Shown: positions 22,203-34,484 of the stretch, one piece after another
Position numbering within the stretch: the first letter of the stretch is position 1
How the letters are laid out: every line of letters starts with the position of its first letter
DNA from: Patella vulgata
Taxonomy: Eukaryota > Mollusca > Gastropoda > Patellidae
Direction: 5' to 3'
DNA length: 64,000 nucleotides
NCBI RefSeq assembly: GCF_932274485.2
Contig: NC_065881.2
Coordinates: forward strand, 77,130,702-77,194,701
The notes under the pieces: generated by a model
What the model saw: the letters and a program-made list of their open reading frames with translations, nothing else
What the model was told of the DNA's origin: nothing
Database searches by the model: none
Program-made: the position numbers and the translations under genes

Positions 22203-22528
22203 CAAGCCAGGTTTATGTCGAATTTTCAACTGGGAGCAACTGATTTTAACTACTTGTAAGAGTGCTTATCTCGATCGAATCAGCAACTAGTTATTTTGAG
22301 TGAGCTGTAAGTCGTGCTCCGGTTGACCCATTTTCAGTTGAAGCCAGTTGTTGAAATGCCAGTTGCTTTCAGTTGCCGAAACGCCAGTTCCTCACAGTTG
22401 CCGAAACACCAGTTGCTCTCAGATTCTGAAATACCAGTTGCTCTCAGATTCTGAAATACCAGTTGCTCTTAGTTGCCGAAACGCCAGTTGCTCTCAGTTG
22501 TAAGGTCAACATAAACCCTGCTTCACAT
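22203..22528. mobile_element. small inverted-end element holding a 25-bp minisatellite
   Basis: The left GGTTTATGTCGAATTTTCAA and CTGGGAGCAACTG mirror the right CAGTTGCTCTCAGTTGTAAG and GTCAACATAAACCCTG. Within it, 22332-22502 is a 25-bp array. Confidence 0.7.
22332..22502. repeat. 25-bp minisatellite, about 6 copies
   Basis: The unit is CCAGTTGCTCTCAGTTGCCG plus AAACG, alternating with a CAGATTCTGAAATA variant. The array appears to have grown from the subterminal sequence of the surrounding element. Confidence 0.85.
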
Positions 22529-23386
22529 TATGTGTTTTGTGTCATGATCATATTAATAATGACATCAATATAATATTTTTTTATATGTTAGAAATCTTAC
22601 TGAAAAATTCTCTAAAAGTTATATCTTTTGTGGTATAATTAAATTGAAAACCATGAGATTTTCTTTAAATTGATAAAATTGAAAATATTTTGCAAGGTTA
22701 CTGAAAAATCCTTTTGTTTTTACAGTTATGTTTAATGAAAACCATGATTTTTTTTATTTTAATTTGCTGGAATTGAAAATATTTTTAATATTTTACAAAT
22801 CTTATTTAAATGTACTTGTAAATTACACATCAACTTTTGAGTTATAATTTTGTTGCTTGTATTGAAAACCATATTTTTTTTTAATTGCTAGAATTGAAAT
22901 TATACTGTAAATGATATTAATTTATAATTATGCATTCTGATTACACTATTTAAAGCTTGAAGATGTAATATTGTAAATGCCATGATAACAGGGTTATTAT
23001 AAGAGAACCAGGGTTTAATGTGTTGTAGGTTTAGTAGGGGTAAAACTGTAGAAGTGTATAAAATGTTATCAATCATATACATGTACTGCTCAATAACCTC
23101 TCATCTTAAATATACATTCTTTAATGACAGAAGATAATTACCGGTATATAATACCATATTCCACTGAATAGAAACAAGCACACTGGACTTCTATAGTGAA
23201 TTCCAGCATATAATCGATCTGTAAATTGGTTATTAATTGTGGTTCGTTCAATCATGGGGTGTAATGTCCGGCTTCCATCCAGAGTGATATTGCAGACATG
23301 CTTCCTGGGAAACTTGCCAAAAGAGCCAGTCATATTTAAAAGGCCGGTCAATAGGATGGGAATGGAAGTGTCTCCTCCGTCCCCTG

Positions 23387-23578
23387 AATCAGTTGTTAAA
23401 TGTCTCTGAAGGATTATTAGTACCGAGTACTGGAGAGTTGGGTGGCCGAATGGTTAACCGAATGGTTAATGCCTGTGCAATGAATCAGTTGTTAAATGTC
23501 TCTGAAGGATTATTAGTACCAGGTACTGGAGAGTTGGGTGGCCGAATGGTTAACCGAATGGTTAATGCCTGTGCAATG
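23387..23578 (+). repeat. two tandem copies of a 96-bp unit
   Basis: Copies start at 23387 and 23483 (AATCAGTTGTTAAATGTCTC) and differ at only two to three bases. Each ends in the SINE-1 head (GGTGGCCGAATGGTTAACCG), itself carrying a doubled CCGAATGGTTAA. A 32-residue chance frame runs through both. Confidence 0.9.
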
Positions 23579-23808
23579 AATCAGAAGATCTGTCACTGAG
23601 TCAAGTAGCATGATTTCGATTCCCTTCTTGTATGTGACACGGAGTAGGGTTGCCTGTCCAACCACAAGGGTTTTCTCCGTGTATTCCGGTTTCCTCCCAC
23701 TTCTAAAAAGACCCCTACACACAAGCGAATTATTGAAATAAAATTGAACCATATTTAAGTCCAAAAATGACCTAGTTTGTGTCAAGTGAACCATCCACCC
23801 CCCTCCTC

Positions 23809-23843
<35 letters not shown>

Positions 23844-23845
23844 AG
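23530..23845 (+). mobile_element. SINE-1, full length, with duplicated head
   Basis: GTTGGGTGGCCGAATGGTTA, GGTTTCCTCCCACTTCTAAA and ATTGAACCATATTTAAGTCC, with a (CT)n tail. The 96-bp duplication at 23387-23578 covers its 5' end. Confidence 0.88.
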
Positions 23846-25680
23846 GGTACTACATGGAAACAAACCACATTGAATTTTAGTTTGGTGATTGTTCAGTGGA
23901 ATATGGTAAAAGTAATCATAAATGAAACAATTCTCATTCCATTGTCTGTTTCATGTTTTTGTATATTTGCTTCTATTGACCAAAATGAGTTTTAATAAAC
24001 AATGCATATGGATATATTTCATATTTGGGTGACATGATTTTAAGATGTTTCCTCGCAGCAAACCTTTCTTAAAAGCTTTTTTATGCAATATATTTATGTT
24101 TAGAATTTTATAGCTTAAATTTTTTTTAAAACTGAATTATTTAATTAAAATCTCCACATAATACCGGTATGCAAAATTATTTTAGGTAAATGTAAAATGT
24201 TTCTCAAAGGAAATCGGACACCCCGCTTACCCTTACATTCCTACGACTTATCAGTGACGTTTTTACTTCTGTGGGTCGATGCATAAACCTGATAAACCAT
24301 CGAATTCTTGAAACTGGGAAAAGGATCGAATAATTTCTAAGTTTGATTAATTGCTTATAAAGTTATCGTACCTAATGTTACCAAACTTTGGGTTTGTTTT
24401 TGTTTTTGTTTAGTTTAAAGTCGCCAATCCTGATTGTTCATTTTTCAGACAATATGGAACTTACCCCAGCTTAATCTGTACTCAGATTGATTATTTGATA
24501 TTGGCCGAGAAAGTTCATTTTAGTCGAAAACACTTAAGTATACTTCAAGTATTTATTCTGCTTCAATTTTGATAAAAAATTTTGAAAAGTTTATATAATC
24601 TTTAGAATAGCGCGTGTGCTAGCGATTATTTAGCGGATGGTGTCATTCCTCGGGGTATCATATTCTTACCCTCTGTACATAAGTCGGAACGGAGTTTAAG
24701 AGGAATGCCGGACTTCTGCTGAAAAATGTAGCGATTTATGACCCGAAAATACGGTAATTTTGGAGGAATTTGAAACAGTACAGATCGGCAGCAGTCGGCA
24801 CGCTTTCATTCTATCGTATTACGAATTTTGTAGGAATATTACTGACAAATTTGAATACCGTACGGGAATTAAATATGAAAAATAACGAGGTGCACCTATT
24901 TTTATATTACGGACGAATTTGAATATTTTGTTTACACGTGATTTTTGTGTGTGGTCTAAAAACTTCCATTTTAAATAACGATAAGAGTTATGTCCCTTTA
25001 TTTTCTGTAAAAATGTCCGACAAGAAAAATTTTGAAATCCCATCACTGCTTTAGATAGATGTGAATCAGAGTAGAACCGCATTACAAAACAGTATACTAA
25101 TTTTTGGATATGGCCGCCATTTAGGGCAGAGATCTATTCTCGAAGTATTAAGTAGATGGATATTTGTTTGCAGAATACATTGTAGGTTACAAGTGACTTA
25201 AAATCCCTCAAACGACAATCAGGAGAAAATAAAATTATTTGATATCTGATAGAATATAGTCCGAACCATCATGTTTTGATCTTAATGTTGATTATTATGT
25301 TTATGCACGGACTCGACACACCTGTTTTATTTCTCAGCGTTTATTATCTTGTATATTAGTGCTGCTGTTAATATAGGTATATATATTGTCATGTTGTGTC
25401 GTTCTATCATTGTAAATGACATATGACATATTACATTAACCAAACGGTGCTATATCTGTATTTTATATAAGCTTATTATGTATATTATCATCATGAGTAT
25501 ATCAGACTCGGATCATTCATGTGTGTTATTGTTTTTGTCCTGTATTTCGTTGATTAGCATTGTTTTAGATGTAATTTCAATTAGGAAGATATGTAAATTT
25601 TAAAAATTCTCGAATGTGCTTCGTATGTCGTTGGTGCTATTACTGATCTTCTCACACACCATGACTTAACATATTGATAA
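23846..25680. other. intergenic, nothing recognised
   Basis: AT-rich. One SINE-2-like phrase (TTGGCCGAGAAAGTTCATTT) lies at 24503. The 87-residue minus-strand frame at 24819-25082 has no recognisable motif. Confidence 0.4.
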
Positions 25681-25681
25681 A

Positions 25682-26052
25682 TCTGATTTAAATACAGATC
25701 TATATTTCGTTTTGTCTTTTTATACTTTCGATGGCCTACACTACATGAAGATCTGACAAGTTGTACTGGAAGGTCGTGTCAGGGTCGTACAAGTGGCTTT
25801 TGACCCTATGATGTCAGACATTGATTAATCAGCCAGCGTTGACGTTTCTATTGGTTTACCCACAGTTCCGTGAATGGCACGCCAAGAAGTCGCCGTAACA
25901 GACCGTTTCATTGGCTAATCCCTCACTTCAACCAAAACCGCCGTAATATAACAGCTCTTCCAAGATCCTAGTGCAGTGAAGACAAATAAAACGAAAATTT
26001 TGAACTATAAAAAAATGAAACGAAATAGGATCTGTGTTTTAATCAGATTGCG
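25682..26052 (-). mobile_element. MITE-B, complete copy
   Basis: Ends AATCTGATTTAAATACAGAT and AGGATCTGTGTTTTAATCAG form long inverted ends. The interior ACAGACCGTTTCATTGGCTA is the reverse of the copy at 18301. Confidence 0.88.
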
Positions 26053-26477
26053 ATAAATCAGTTGAGATTTTTTAAGATTTGCACAACCACATGTGAAGTA
26101 TTCTTTATGTTTATCTGCTCACATAATTTAGATTTTTTTTTTCGTTTGATTTTATAATGTTAAATATTATTGCTTGCAGATGCTTAGAACTACAGTTTGT
26201 TATACATGTATTAGAAACAATTACCGTATTATATTGGAAACCAAAGGTTTAATACAACTATTCAAGTTTTTACTCAATATATATTTATTCAATGTATATA
26301 ATAATTAATTAAATATATAGCGTATATGGGCACATTAACTCAACTATATCAAATTTTAAAATAATATTCTGTACATAGAAATATATTATAATGCCTTAAT
26401 TGTCAAAATATCATCTTTTTGCCCCCCTGAGTGTATTACGGTGGAAAATGTTTCTATGAATGTAATACAAAATATAT

Positions 26478-27018
26478 CAATCTGATTATAAAACACAGAA
26501 CCTATTTCGTTTCGTTTTTTATAGTTCAAAATTTTGTTTCACTTGTCTTTACTTCAAGGATCTAGGAAAATTGTTATATAACCCGTGTTAGGGTTGATGT
26601 GAGGGATTAGCCAATGAAACAATCTGTTGCAGCCAGTTTTTGGTGTGTGGTGCACGGAACTGTGTGTATTCTATCGTTTCGTTTTTTTATACTTTCGATG
26701 GCCTACACTACATGAAGATCTGACCAGTTGTAGTGGAAGGTTACGTCAGGTGTCATGCGAGCGGCTTTTGATCTTATGATGTCTGACATTTGATTAATCA
26801 ATCAGCTTTGACGTTCCTTGTGGTATACCCAAAGTTCTGTGCACCTCACGCCCAAAACTTGCTGTAACAGACCGTTTCATTGGCTAATCCCCCACATCAT
26901 CCAGAACGCAGGTTATATAACAATTCTTCCAGATCCTAGTGTAGTAAAGACAAGTAAAACGAAATTTTGAACTATAAAAAACGAAACGAAATAGGATCTG
27001 TGTTTTCATCAGATTGCA
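26478..27018. mobile_element. composite MITE-B: half copy joined to an inverted full copy
   Basis: 26478-26665 is the left half, plus sense (GATTAGCCAATGAAACAATC). From 26666 a minus-sense copy begins at TATCGTTTCG and runs to GGATCTGTGTTTTCATCAGA. The arms can pair over about 190 bp. Confidence 0.82.
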
Positions 27019-27734
27019 TTTTTGCACAACCTGTTTAAAATGATAGCAGAATCAACTACAGTCCACTACAAATGGGATCACTAGGGAAAATATTCCTTGA
27101 TGTTTTAGTCATCTATATAAGATTTTTCCAAGATTCATTATTCAGTGGATTGCTTAGCATGTTCAGTTAAACTTAAAATGGGCTTTAAAAATAGATATTA
27201 ATTAAGACAGATATTATCACAATGTTTTGATTTATTTTGCTCAGCAGATTTTAATTCTTTTATAAAGTTATAATTTGAGGTTATTAAAAAAATACATGGG
27301 CAGCACTTTTTTAAATGAGTCTAAAAACAAAGGCTTCAAAAATGGTGCTTTATTATGCTCACCTACTGAAGAAAAGAACATTATTTAGAGAATATTCTGT
27401 TTTCTTGACCATGAAGTTATAAACCTATTTGGTATAATTTAATTAATCTAGACTTTTTACTGTAATATATTTATGATTTAGAGTACATGGAGATTTTTAT
27501 TCTAGAAAACTTAAATCACTTAATATTGATAGTAACTTAGCATTATGAAATTCAGGATTTCAGTTACAATTCATTATAAGAGATTAAAATTAATGTGAAT
27601 AAGGATCTGTGGTACAGAATATTAGATTAGAATGTCGAAGATCATCAAATAGTTCAGTGTCAGTGGCAGGCAGAGGTTTGGTGATGCTCAGGGCCAACTC
27701 CTTTATAGCATGCCCGCAAGACTCGGGAGGGGGG
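27019..27734. other. intergenic, nothing recognised
   Basis: AT-rich, no repeat family or frame assigned. Confidence 0.4.
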
Positions 27735-27980
27735 GGGAGGGGATCTAGTCGTTTCACACGTTAAACCATAAGATTGCCATTGAGTCAAGGGGCTTGGTTT
27801 CAATTCCCCGCTTGTACGTGTCGAGGAGTAGGATCGCCTGTCCAACCCTGTGGATTGTCTCAGGGTCCTTCAGTTTCCTCTCCCACTGCGAAAGACCCCT
27901 ATGTGCTAGCGAATTTTTGAAATAAAATTGAACCATATGTTTGTCCCGAAATGAACTTGACCCCATTTCTCTCTCTCTCA
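27735..27980 (+). mobile_element. SINE-1, diverged head
   Basis: After a G run: AAGATTGCCATTGAGTCAAG, GGTTTCAATTCCCCGCTTGT, AACCATATGTTTGTCCCGAA and a TCTCTCTCTC tail. The A-box area is poorly kept. Confidence 0.85.
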
Positions 27981-28775
27981 AGACTCCACTAAGGGCCTAA
28001 CACCAAGAAAGGAAGGCATTTCAAATATGTAAAAACAAATGAATAATCGTTTTATTCAAATTATGTTAATGTTAACCGTAAAAATGAATTTAAATTTCAT
28101 GGTTGATTGGATGCCCCCTGAAATGGATTCCCCTGGCTTCCCTCCTCTCTGCAGGCCACTGTTCTGTGTAGTATCAATAGGTAATGGATCAAATAACCTC
28201 ACAACTTTATATTATATTAATATTATGTTATTCTTATGTTCATATTTCTTTGTTTTTTATACATTTATGGAATCTATATAGTAGTATGATATCATTCTAT
28301 GGAGAAATAAAACAATTTTTAAATTTTATGAAGTTTACAAAAGAAACTGTAGTTGTCTCCCTTGAACTGTCAACCATGCTTGTTTTCTTCCAACCCGAAT
28401 GACATTCATTATGACATTTACTACACGAATTTGGCACGTGTAAAGTTTGTTTTTTTTTAATCCAAACATCTTTAACGCGATAAGAGTTCCAAGCCAACGT
28501 ATGCCCAGGATTCACTAGACTGCAAAGATTTTCTCAACACACCAGATCCCTTCGACGCCAACATCAGTAGTTCGTCTATTTGTATAAAAGCAATTTATAT
28601 TTCGCCTTTTGCATGGCAATTTTTGTTGGAATTTGGTCAAGAATCGAAGAAGAGGGGTTCTAGTATAGTGATGGAAATGTCATTTTACCCAAATAAAGAA
28701 GGTACCTTAAAAAAAAAATACACACAAGAACCCAGCATTAGAAATCTTGAAAAAGCGCCTCGGTATGTCATTGAA
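27981..28775. other. intergenic, no supported gene
   Basis: Short overlapping frames on both strands at 28039-28515 have no recognisable content. A T-rich tract and a short A run (28707-28716) are present. Confidence 0.35.
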
Positions 28776-29212
28776 CCCGCAGCAACGTTGGCTCAGTGAG
28801 TATACGATCCTAGTTCATTAATGAGTAGGTCTCGGGAATTTTCAGTCAGTTGTGCAGATATTAACCCACATTTCATGTCAACATCACTGGAGAGGCTCAG
28901 TGAGTAAGATGCTGGCTCACTAACCAGGCACGGGTTCGCTCCCGATGTTGGTATGGTTTACCCATGTCAGTGGTGCAGGACTGGGACCTGGCAAGGACAG
29001 TGTCTAGTAGTTCAGATGGGACGAAAACCCCAGGCCCTGTGTACATAAAAGATCCCTTGCCAGTTGGAATTCAATATAAGAGTAGGCCGTAACGCCACTG
29101 TCCGGGCAAAATTCCCTTCATAAATAGCAGACTGCTTGGATGCCCGTCTTCATTAGCCTCGACGGTGCAGAAAAGTAGTCCGTAAAACCTCCTTTCATAC
29201 CATTTCCACAAA
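28776..29212 (+). mobile_element. SINE-2, old copy, with a second head fragment upstream
   Basis: Main copy from about 28893: GAGGCTCAGTGAGTAAGATG, CTCACTAACCAGGCACGGGT, GGCAAGGACAGTGTCTAGTA, ATAAGAGTAGGCCGTAACGC and a decayed tail. An extra head-like stretch (GTTGGCTCAGTGAGTATACG) lies at 28789-28850. Confidence 0.82.
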
Positions 29213-30185
29213 CCTCAATAAAAACAAAGATTTTGTGCTGCATAATAATCTGTGGTGTTTTTTTATTTTATGTAAATCGCCCCCATGCACTCAATTTCCA
29301 TTTTTTTACCGCCCTATGCTTGTTGGGTCGGGTTTTTAATATTTAGAATATTGCATCGAAACGTCCTTTGAGTTTTTGACAGCTTCTCGGCGTTTGTGGA
29401 CAAAGTATAGCTATTTAGAAGCCAGAGAAATGATCAGAACAGTTCAGTCTGACTTTGTTGTTGAGATGAACCGCAATTGAAGCTACTTAATATTTACATA
29501 ATATCGTGGGAATAATAAACAAATAACAGAATTCAAATTGAGATAGCAAAAAAAAAAAAACGGATAATACAACCCTACTTAAAAGCACACAGAGCGATAG
29601 CGTGGATCCGATAATTATCTACGCGTCCTTTCTGGTACAATTATATACTTCAATAGCATAGACAATAATATTATTACCTTTCAAAATGGGGCTAGAAATT
29701 ACGTTTTGAAGTTTCTGTTCTGTTTGTTTTGATGGTTCCCGTTTGTCTGAAGATCTGATCTCGACTAAACCTTTGAACTATCAGACCAGAAGAACAAAAA
29801 ATGGCAGTGCCAATTCCACTGATTAAATGTAATAGTTCGGTGTGTATTAGAACTCAAATGAACTACACTCCATCACCAGACAAAACAAAACTACATTGTT
29901 GATCAAAGTCATCGGTAGTGCCATAGACTTATTAAAATTACAATTCTGTCTCGTTCGTTCCTTTCATGTTTTTATTATATCCAAGTTCATTTCTGCAACA
30001 TTTAAACATTTTCACGATCTAAGAGATGAAAAAGAACGCAATCGATTTTTCGCGCCACTGAAATGTGCCACAGTAAGAACAAATCTGATAGATTATCAAT
30101 CCGATTGGAAAACAAAAACACAGCCATTGTCAAAATACAATGACATAAAATGGATTTTTAAGCCTTTCTCTTCTACACCAAGGCT
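29213..30185. other. intergenic, no recognised gene
   Basis: A 97-residue plus frame at 29896-30189 (MLIKVIGSAIDLLKLQFCLV at its start) has no family resemblance. Otherwise unassigned. Confidence 0.35.
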
Positions 30186-30330
30186 ATAATGAAGACGGGG
30201 CATATCCATCCATGCAACGTGCTTTGAGTAACATTTTGTCCTGACAGCTGCATTTCTGTCTACTCTGCATCGAATTTCAAGGGGTCTTTAACGTGCACGT
30301 CGGTTTTCGTAACATTCGAACGAGTACGCG
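30186..30330 (-). mobile_element. SINE-2 fragment
   Basis: TAATGAAGACGGGGCATATC, GAATTTCAAGGGGTCTTTAA, CGTGCACGTCGGTTTTCGTA and CATTCGAACGAGTA follow the reversed SINE-2 order with deletions. Confidence 0.7.
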
Positions 30331-30865
30331 GTCTTTTGGGGTTTTTTTTTACTGTTTTGAGCACATTACTTTTGTTATTCTGTTCATTTTATTTAATATG
30401 ATGACGTGTGCAATGCTGGGGTTGAGCCGGTGAGATGAATGAGTGTTTCAGAATTACCGCACATTTCTTCAAAAAACAACTGATTACCACACAATTCTTC
30501 AAATAACAACTAATTCAGAGATTAACTATACGTATATAGATATTTTACTTGAAGTAAACATCAGTACAAAGACGTCCTTCAGATATATATTAAAGCACTC
30601 TAACGATAAATTATTAAATCCTTGCGAGAATAAAAATACATTTAAGAAGCTTTGCTTATAGACATACATTAATTGTTAATGCACTATCAAAGAAAACCTA
30701 TTACAGATCGCGCCCCGCGGTGTAATAAAGAAATCCACAATTTATTACATGGAATATAGAAAATTAAAACAACACCAAGAGAAATAATTTGCAGGGGCAG
30801 GGGAGGGCTGGCTATGGGAATACTAAAATCTAAACTTTTGTACGAATCCGGTTATCCCGCTATTT

Positions 30866-31440
30866 GTGTACACGGAATCTCGTTTTTTTACGCTATCCGA
30901 ACGACCAGACGTCCTGCAGCACTGATAAACGATAATGATTAAAGATACATTATGGGAGATTCGATAACGAGTTGGCAGTTCTCACTATAATAGTTAAAAA
31001 AAAGATAATGTAAAGGCAATTTGCTGAAAAGTTAATTCAAATTGATCCATTATGAACCGAGAACTAAGCGATTGAAATTTCCGCATAGCCTCGATCATCA
31101 TTACTAAAGTCAGTACGATAAACAGCATAGTCTCGATTATCGATTTAATCGTTAAATCGTGAAGGAAAGTTATGCAGTAAATCGGCTCATAATCCACTAA
31201 AGATCGCAGGCTAGCGATGTCATCTAGAGTTGGTTAAGGTCTGGATAGGTTAATTAATGTCTAATTAATAATTTAGATAACATTTCAGGCATTAAAAAAG
31301 ACCTGCAATAGACAGATTTAGCTCTTGCATAATGTATGTTTAAGTCCGGGGAACTATCTAGGCCAATGTTGGGATGTATCTAACCCGGAACCTCCAGGTG
31401 GGCTTTCGAGATTCCTGGACTGATATTGGCTAACTTAGTG
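30866..31440 (-). mobile_element. SINE-2 split by a MITE-A insertion
   Basis: The part to about 30932 has TGTACACGGAATCTCG, CCGAACGACCAGACG and CCTGCAGCACTGATAA. After the MITE it resumes with GAACTATCTAGGCCAATGTT and AACCTCCAGGTGGGCTTTCG. Together these give one reversed SINE-2 head half. Confidence 0.72.
30939..31343 (-). mobile_element. MITE-A, complete copy
   Basis: TTAAAGATACATTATGGGAG to TTGCATAATGTATGTTTAA; inverted ends with TTAA at both borders. Interior TCATTACTAAAGTCAGTACG reverses the 11300 copy. 405 bp. Confidence 0.9.
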
Positions 31441-32749
31441 TTAATAGCGGAGCGGTCCTGAATATCGAGTTGGAATCCCAGATTAGATAAGACATTGTAC
31501 TCATTGTAATGTCCCGGTTTCGCAACGCATTCTCAGACTTACGTTAAGAATTTACTCAACTTTCAATCACTGTTTATGAGAAATATCTTTGATCCAGAAA
31601 CATAAAACTTTGCGCATATTTTCTTATTGATGTATTTCACACATTAAAACAACAAAAGTTTAAAAAAGACTATATTTTAGTTAAAATAAGGCGAACAATT
31701 TTTAGAAATTATTAAACCTAAGCCTGAGAATGTTTGCAATAAGAAAACCAGCATGCTATATAAACATTATGCGGGACATTTTTATAAAAGTTTCCATTAA
31801 AATATTTTAATTTATTTAAAACAGTAAATTTGTTAAATCAGCAATTATTATTTTAATCGTGGTGGTAATTTATTCATCACTTTATATCAACGTTGTCTTT
31901 GCTGTCATTACCTTGAGATTATTAACTTCATAAAATGATTATCTCATTAATTAATTAATGATAGGGGATGACAGGAGATGGGCGAGCATATATTTTTAAT
32001 TCGTGTATTCTATATAACATGACTTAATGATCACGATTCACGCGTGAGCAACATGAAAGGACGAAAGCTCTTCCACTCAGTCCAGAAAAAAAACATCAAA
32101 GAAATGGCTTTATGGAGATCAAAGAAAGCGACCAATTAAGGTATGGCACCAAATTAAATGGAAACGGTTACCTGAAAGAACTGACATTATTTTTCTGTGG
32201 TCTCACTGGGCCTAATGGTCTAAATAATTTGTCGAGGGCTAAATATGGACAATGTAAACCTTTGAACAATACTGACAAAAACAAGGATTAGCCTATTTTA
32301 TTTAATTCATTAGAGCTTCGTGTGGTCAAAGATAAAATGTTGGTCGGTTCATCATTGTTGGATTGAATCCGTGTAAATCGGTGATGAGTTTTGTCATTGT
32401 TTCGAATTTCAGTGATCTCTAAACAGTTTCCCAAATCAAAGCTTCAATTGGCACAATACTGTAGTTTGCAAGTAATTTTAAAGAAATGGTTCCACTGCTG
32501 ACGTCTTCCGTCTTGCTTCAGATAGTGGACCGCCCTAAGGCCTTCCTTTGAGCAAGTTTTGTAGTCAATTGGCTAAAAAAAAGTTACTGGCCTATAACTC
32601 CCTTAATTTCCAATAACACTGACCCAAAACTGTACTGTACATAGCTTAACATAAACCAATTCCCATTGAAATAAAGGTTGAAACCTTACCGTATAATTAT
32701 ATGATTTGATTAAACCCAACTGCTATGCGAAATTTCTGTTCAGTTTAAA
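31441..32749. other. intergenic, nothing recognised
   Basis: AT-rich, no frame above chance length and no assigned repeat. It lies upstream of the candidate exon at 32750, so it could hold a promoter, but no element is recognised. Confidence 0.35.
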
Positions 32750-32801
32750 ATGGCTGCCGAACCAGAATCACGGGGTGTCATGTCACTCGGAAAACTGTTA
32801 G
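32750..32801 (+). CDS. candidate first coding exon of an unrecognised gene
   Basis: AAAATGGCTGCC gives a good start context, and an in-frame TAA lies 39 bases upstream. The frame reads MAAEPESRGVMSLGKLL plus one base and meets a strong donor, GTAAGA. The protein is not recognised and no follow-on exon was identified. It may be an N-terminal exon of a gene running right, or chance. Confidence 0.3.
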
Positions 32802-33539
32802 GTAAGATAAGATTATGATTTCAGTGTTCCACTCTTCACTATTTGCAACATAATTACTTATTCCTATGCAAACTGTGAAGATATGTGTTGAAAATTTTGC
32901 AAATGAGCCTAATTTTACTTCCTCAAAGCCTGGAATAGTGTATCAATTGCAGCCGTAGCTAGTTACGGCCCTGGTCTTTAACTAAATTCTGCACTATATT
33001 TTTACGTTAATCAAAGACAGGTGTGTCAAACTTGCGGCCCGCCAAGGGTTTAAATGTGGACCGTTGAACAAATTTCAACAATCTGAAGTGCCGATAATTT
33101 TAGAAACTGGTGGTGGAAATCCTTTATTATTGTTTTTTTCCGGTTTCAGTAAAACTCGGACTTCTGTACTGTATGTCATAGATATCTAAGTTGTATGTAA
33201 TACAAGAGAACGTTGTGTATAATATGTAACGATTTTAGTCAAATAAATCCATAAATTTCTTTATCTTGATATCTTTGTATCTCTTTGGCCCACTTGATAT
33301 AAAAGTTTAGTTCATATGACCCCTGAATGGACTTGAGTTTGACATCCCTGATCTAAGAGTTTGAGCAACATTAATTATATAATGCTATTGCTAACGATTT
33401 TAAAGCCACACATACCTGGTTACGTTTACCATTTTGTTGGTATTCGGCAAACATTATACTATTGAAAAAATTGTCCCGTTTACAGAGATGCAAGGAAATG
33501 AAAAAAGAAAGAAATGAAACGTGCTTTAACGTCCTACCC
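32802..33539. other. unassigned, possible intron
   Basis: Follows the candidate exon's donor. Apart from the start of SINE-2 material near 33520, nothing was recognised. Confidence 0.3.
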
Positions 33540-34095
33540 TGACAAGGACAGCTGTCTAGTCGTTCGGATGGGACAAAAAACCGAGGTCTCGTGTACATAT
33601 TGGCGTGCACGTAAAAGATCCCTTGGCAGTTGGAATTCGATATAAGAGTAGGCCGTAGTGCCGCTTCCCGGGCAAAATTTCCCGCATAGTACACTGTATG
33701 GCGTATGCCCGTCTTCATTAGCCCCGTTTAGGAGCAGAACGGTAGGACGTTAAACTCTATTTCATTTCATTTAACGTCCTACATTTCTACACAGGGGTGT
33801 GATCAGAAAAATGAGCGGGGTGGAGGGGACTGTTTCGGCGTGATTGACCTCGGAGCCTAGAAAGGGGTTTGGGGCTCTCCCACCAAGGAAGTTTGGAGTC
33901 GAGTTCCTTGCAAAGGAGACCATTTCTGAAGGTACGCCATGCATTGTATCTGGGTGAATTTTATCCGGGCAGTTGCATTTCCACCTATACTCCAACATGT
34001 CAAGGGTTATTTAACGTGCACGCTAACGTGTACACGGAACATCGATTTTTCCCCCCATTCGGACATCTAGACGCTGTTCCTTGCCAATGCTCTTA
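33535..34095. mobile_element. two SINE-2 copies facing each other tail to tail
   Basis: 33535-33771 is plus (CTGACAAGGACAGCTGTCTA to TTAAACTCTATTTCATTTCA). 33772-34095 is a much older minus copy (GCCATGCATTGTATCTGGGT, GTCAAGGGTTATTTAACGTG, ATCGATTTTTCCCCCC) carrying about 100 bp of unrelated insert near 33800-33920. Confidence 0.78.
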
Positions 34096-34133
34096 TCATA
34101 TCTTCTACGCATAAACCCTACGCATCAACAGGG

Positions 34134-34402
34134 CATGGGGGGGGGCGAGTGGTTAACGCGTGCGCGTTGTATCATAAGGTCTATCATTGAGTCAACTGGC
34201 GTGGTTTCGAATCCCCGATTGTACGTGACAAGGAGTAGGGTCGCCTGTCCAGGTTTTTTTCCGGGTTCTACGGTTTCCTCCCACTGCTAAAGACCCCTAC
34301 TCGCAAGCGAATTATGGAAATAAAATTGAACCATATGTTAGTCCCGAATGACCTAGTCTGTGTCGAGTGGACGTTAAACCTCATTTCTCTATCTCTCTCA
34401 TT
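34134..34402 (+). mobile_element. SINE-1, near full length
   Basis: GGCGAGTGGTTAACGCGTGC, ATCATAAGGTCTATCATTGA, GGTTTCGAATCCCCGATTGT, CTACGGTTTCCTCCCACTGC and a TCTCTATCTCTCTC tail. Confidence 0.92.
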
Positions 34403-34484
34403 AATAGGATTAAAGGAATAAAAAATAGAAGATAATATCAAAGAGCAGAGATAAAGACAGACATTTTATTATTACAGATTTGTC

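Noticed and set aside
24819-25082. Basic 87-residue protein
   Set aside because: No recognisable family and no splice or start evidence.
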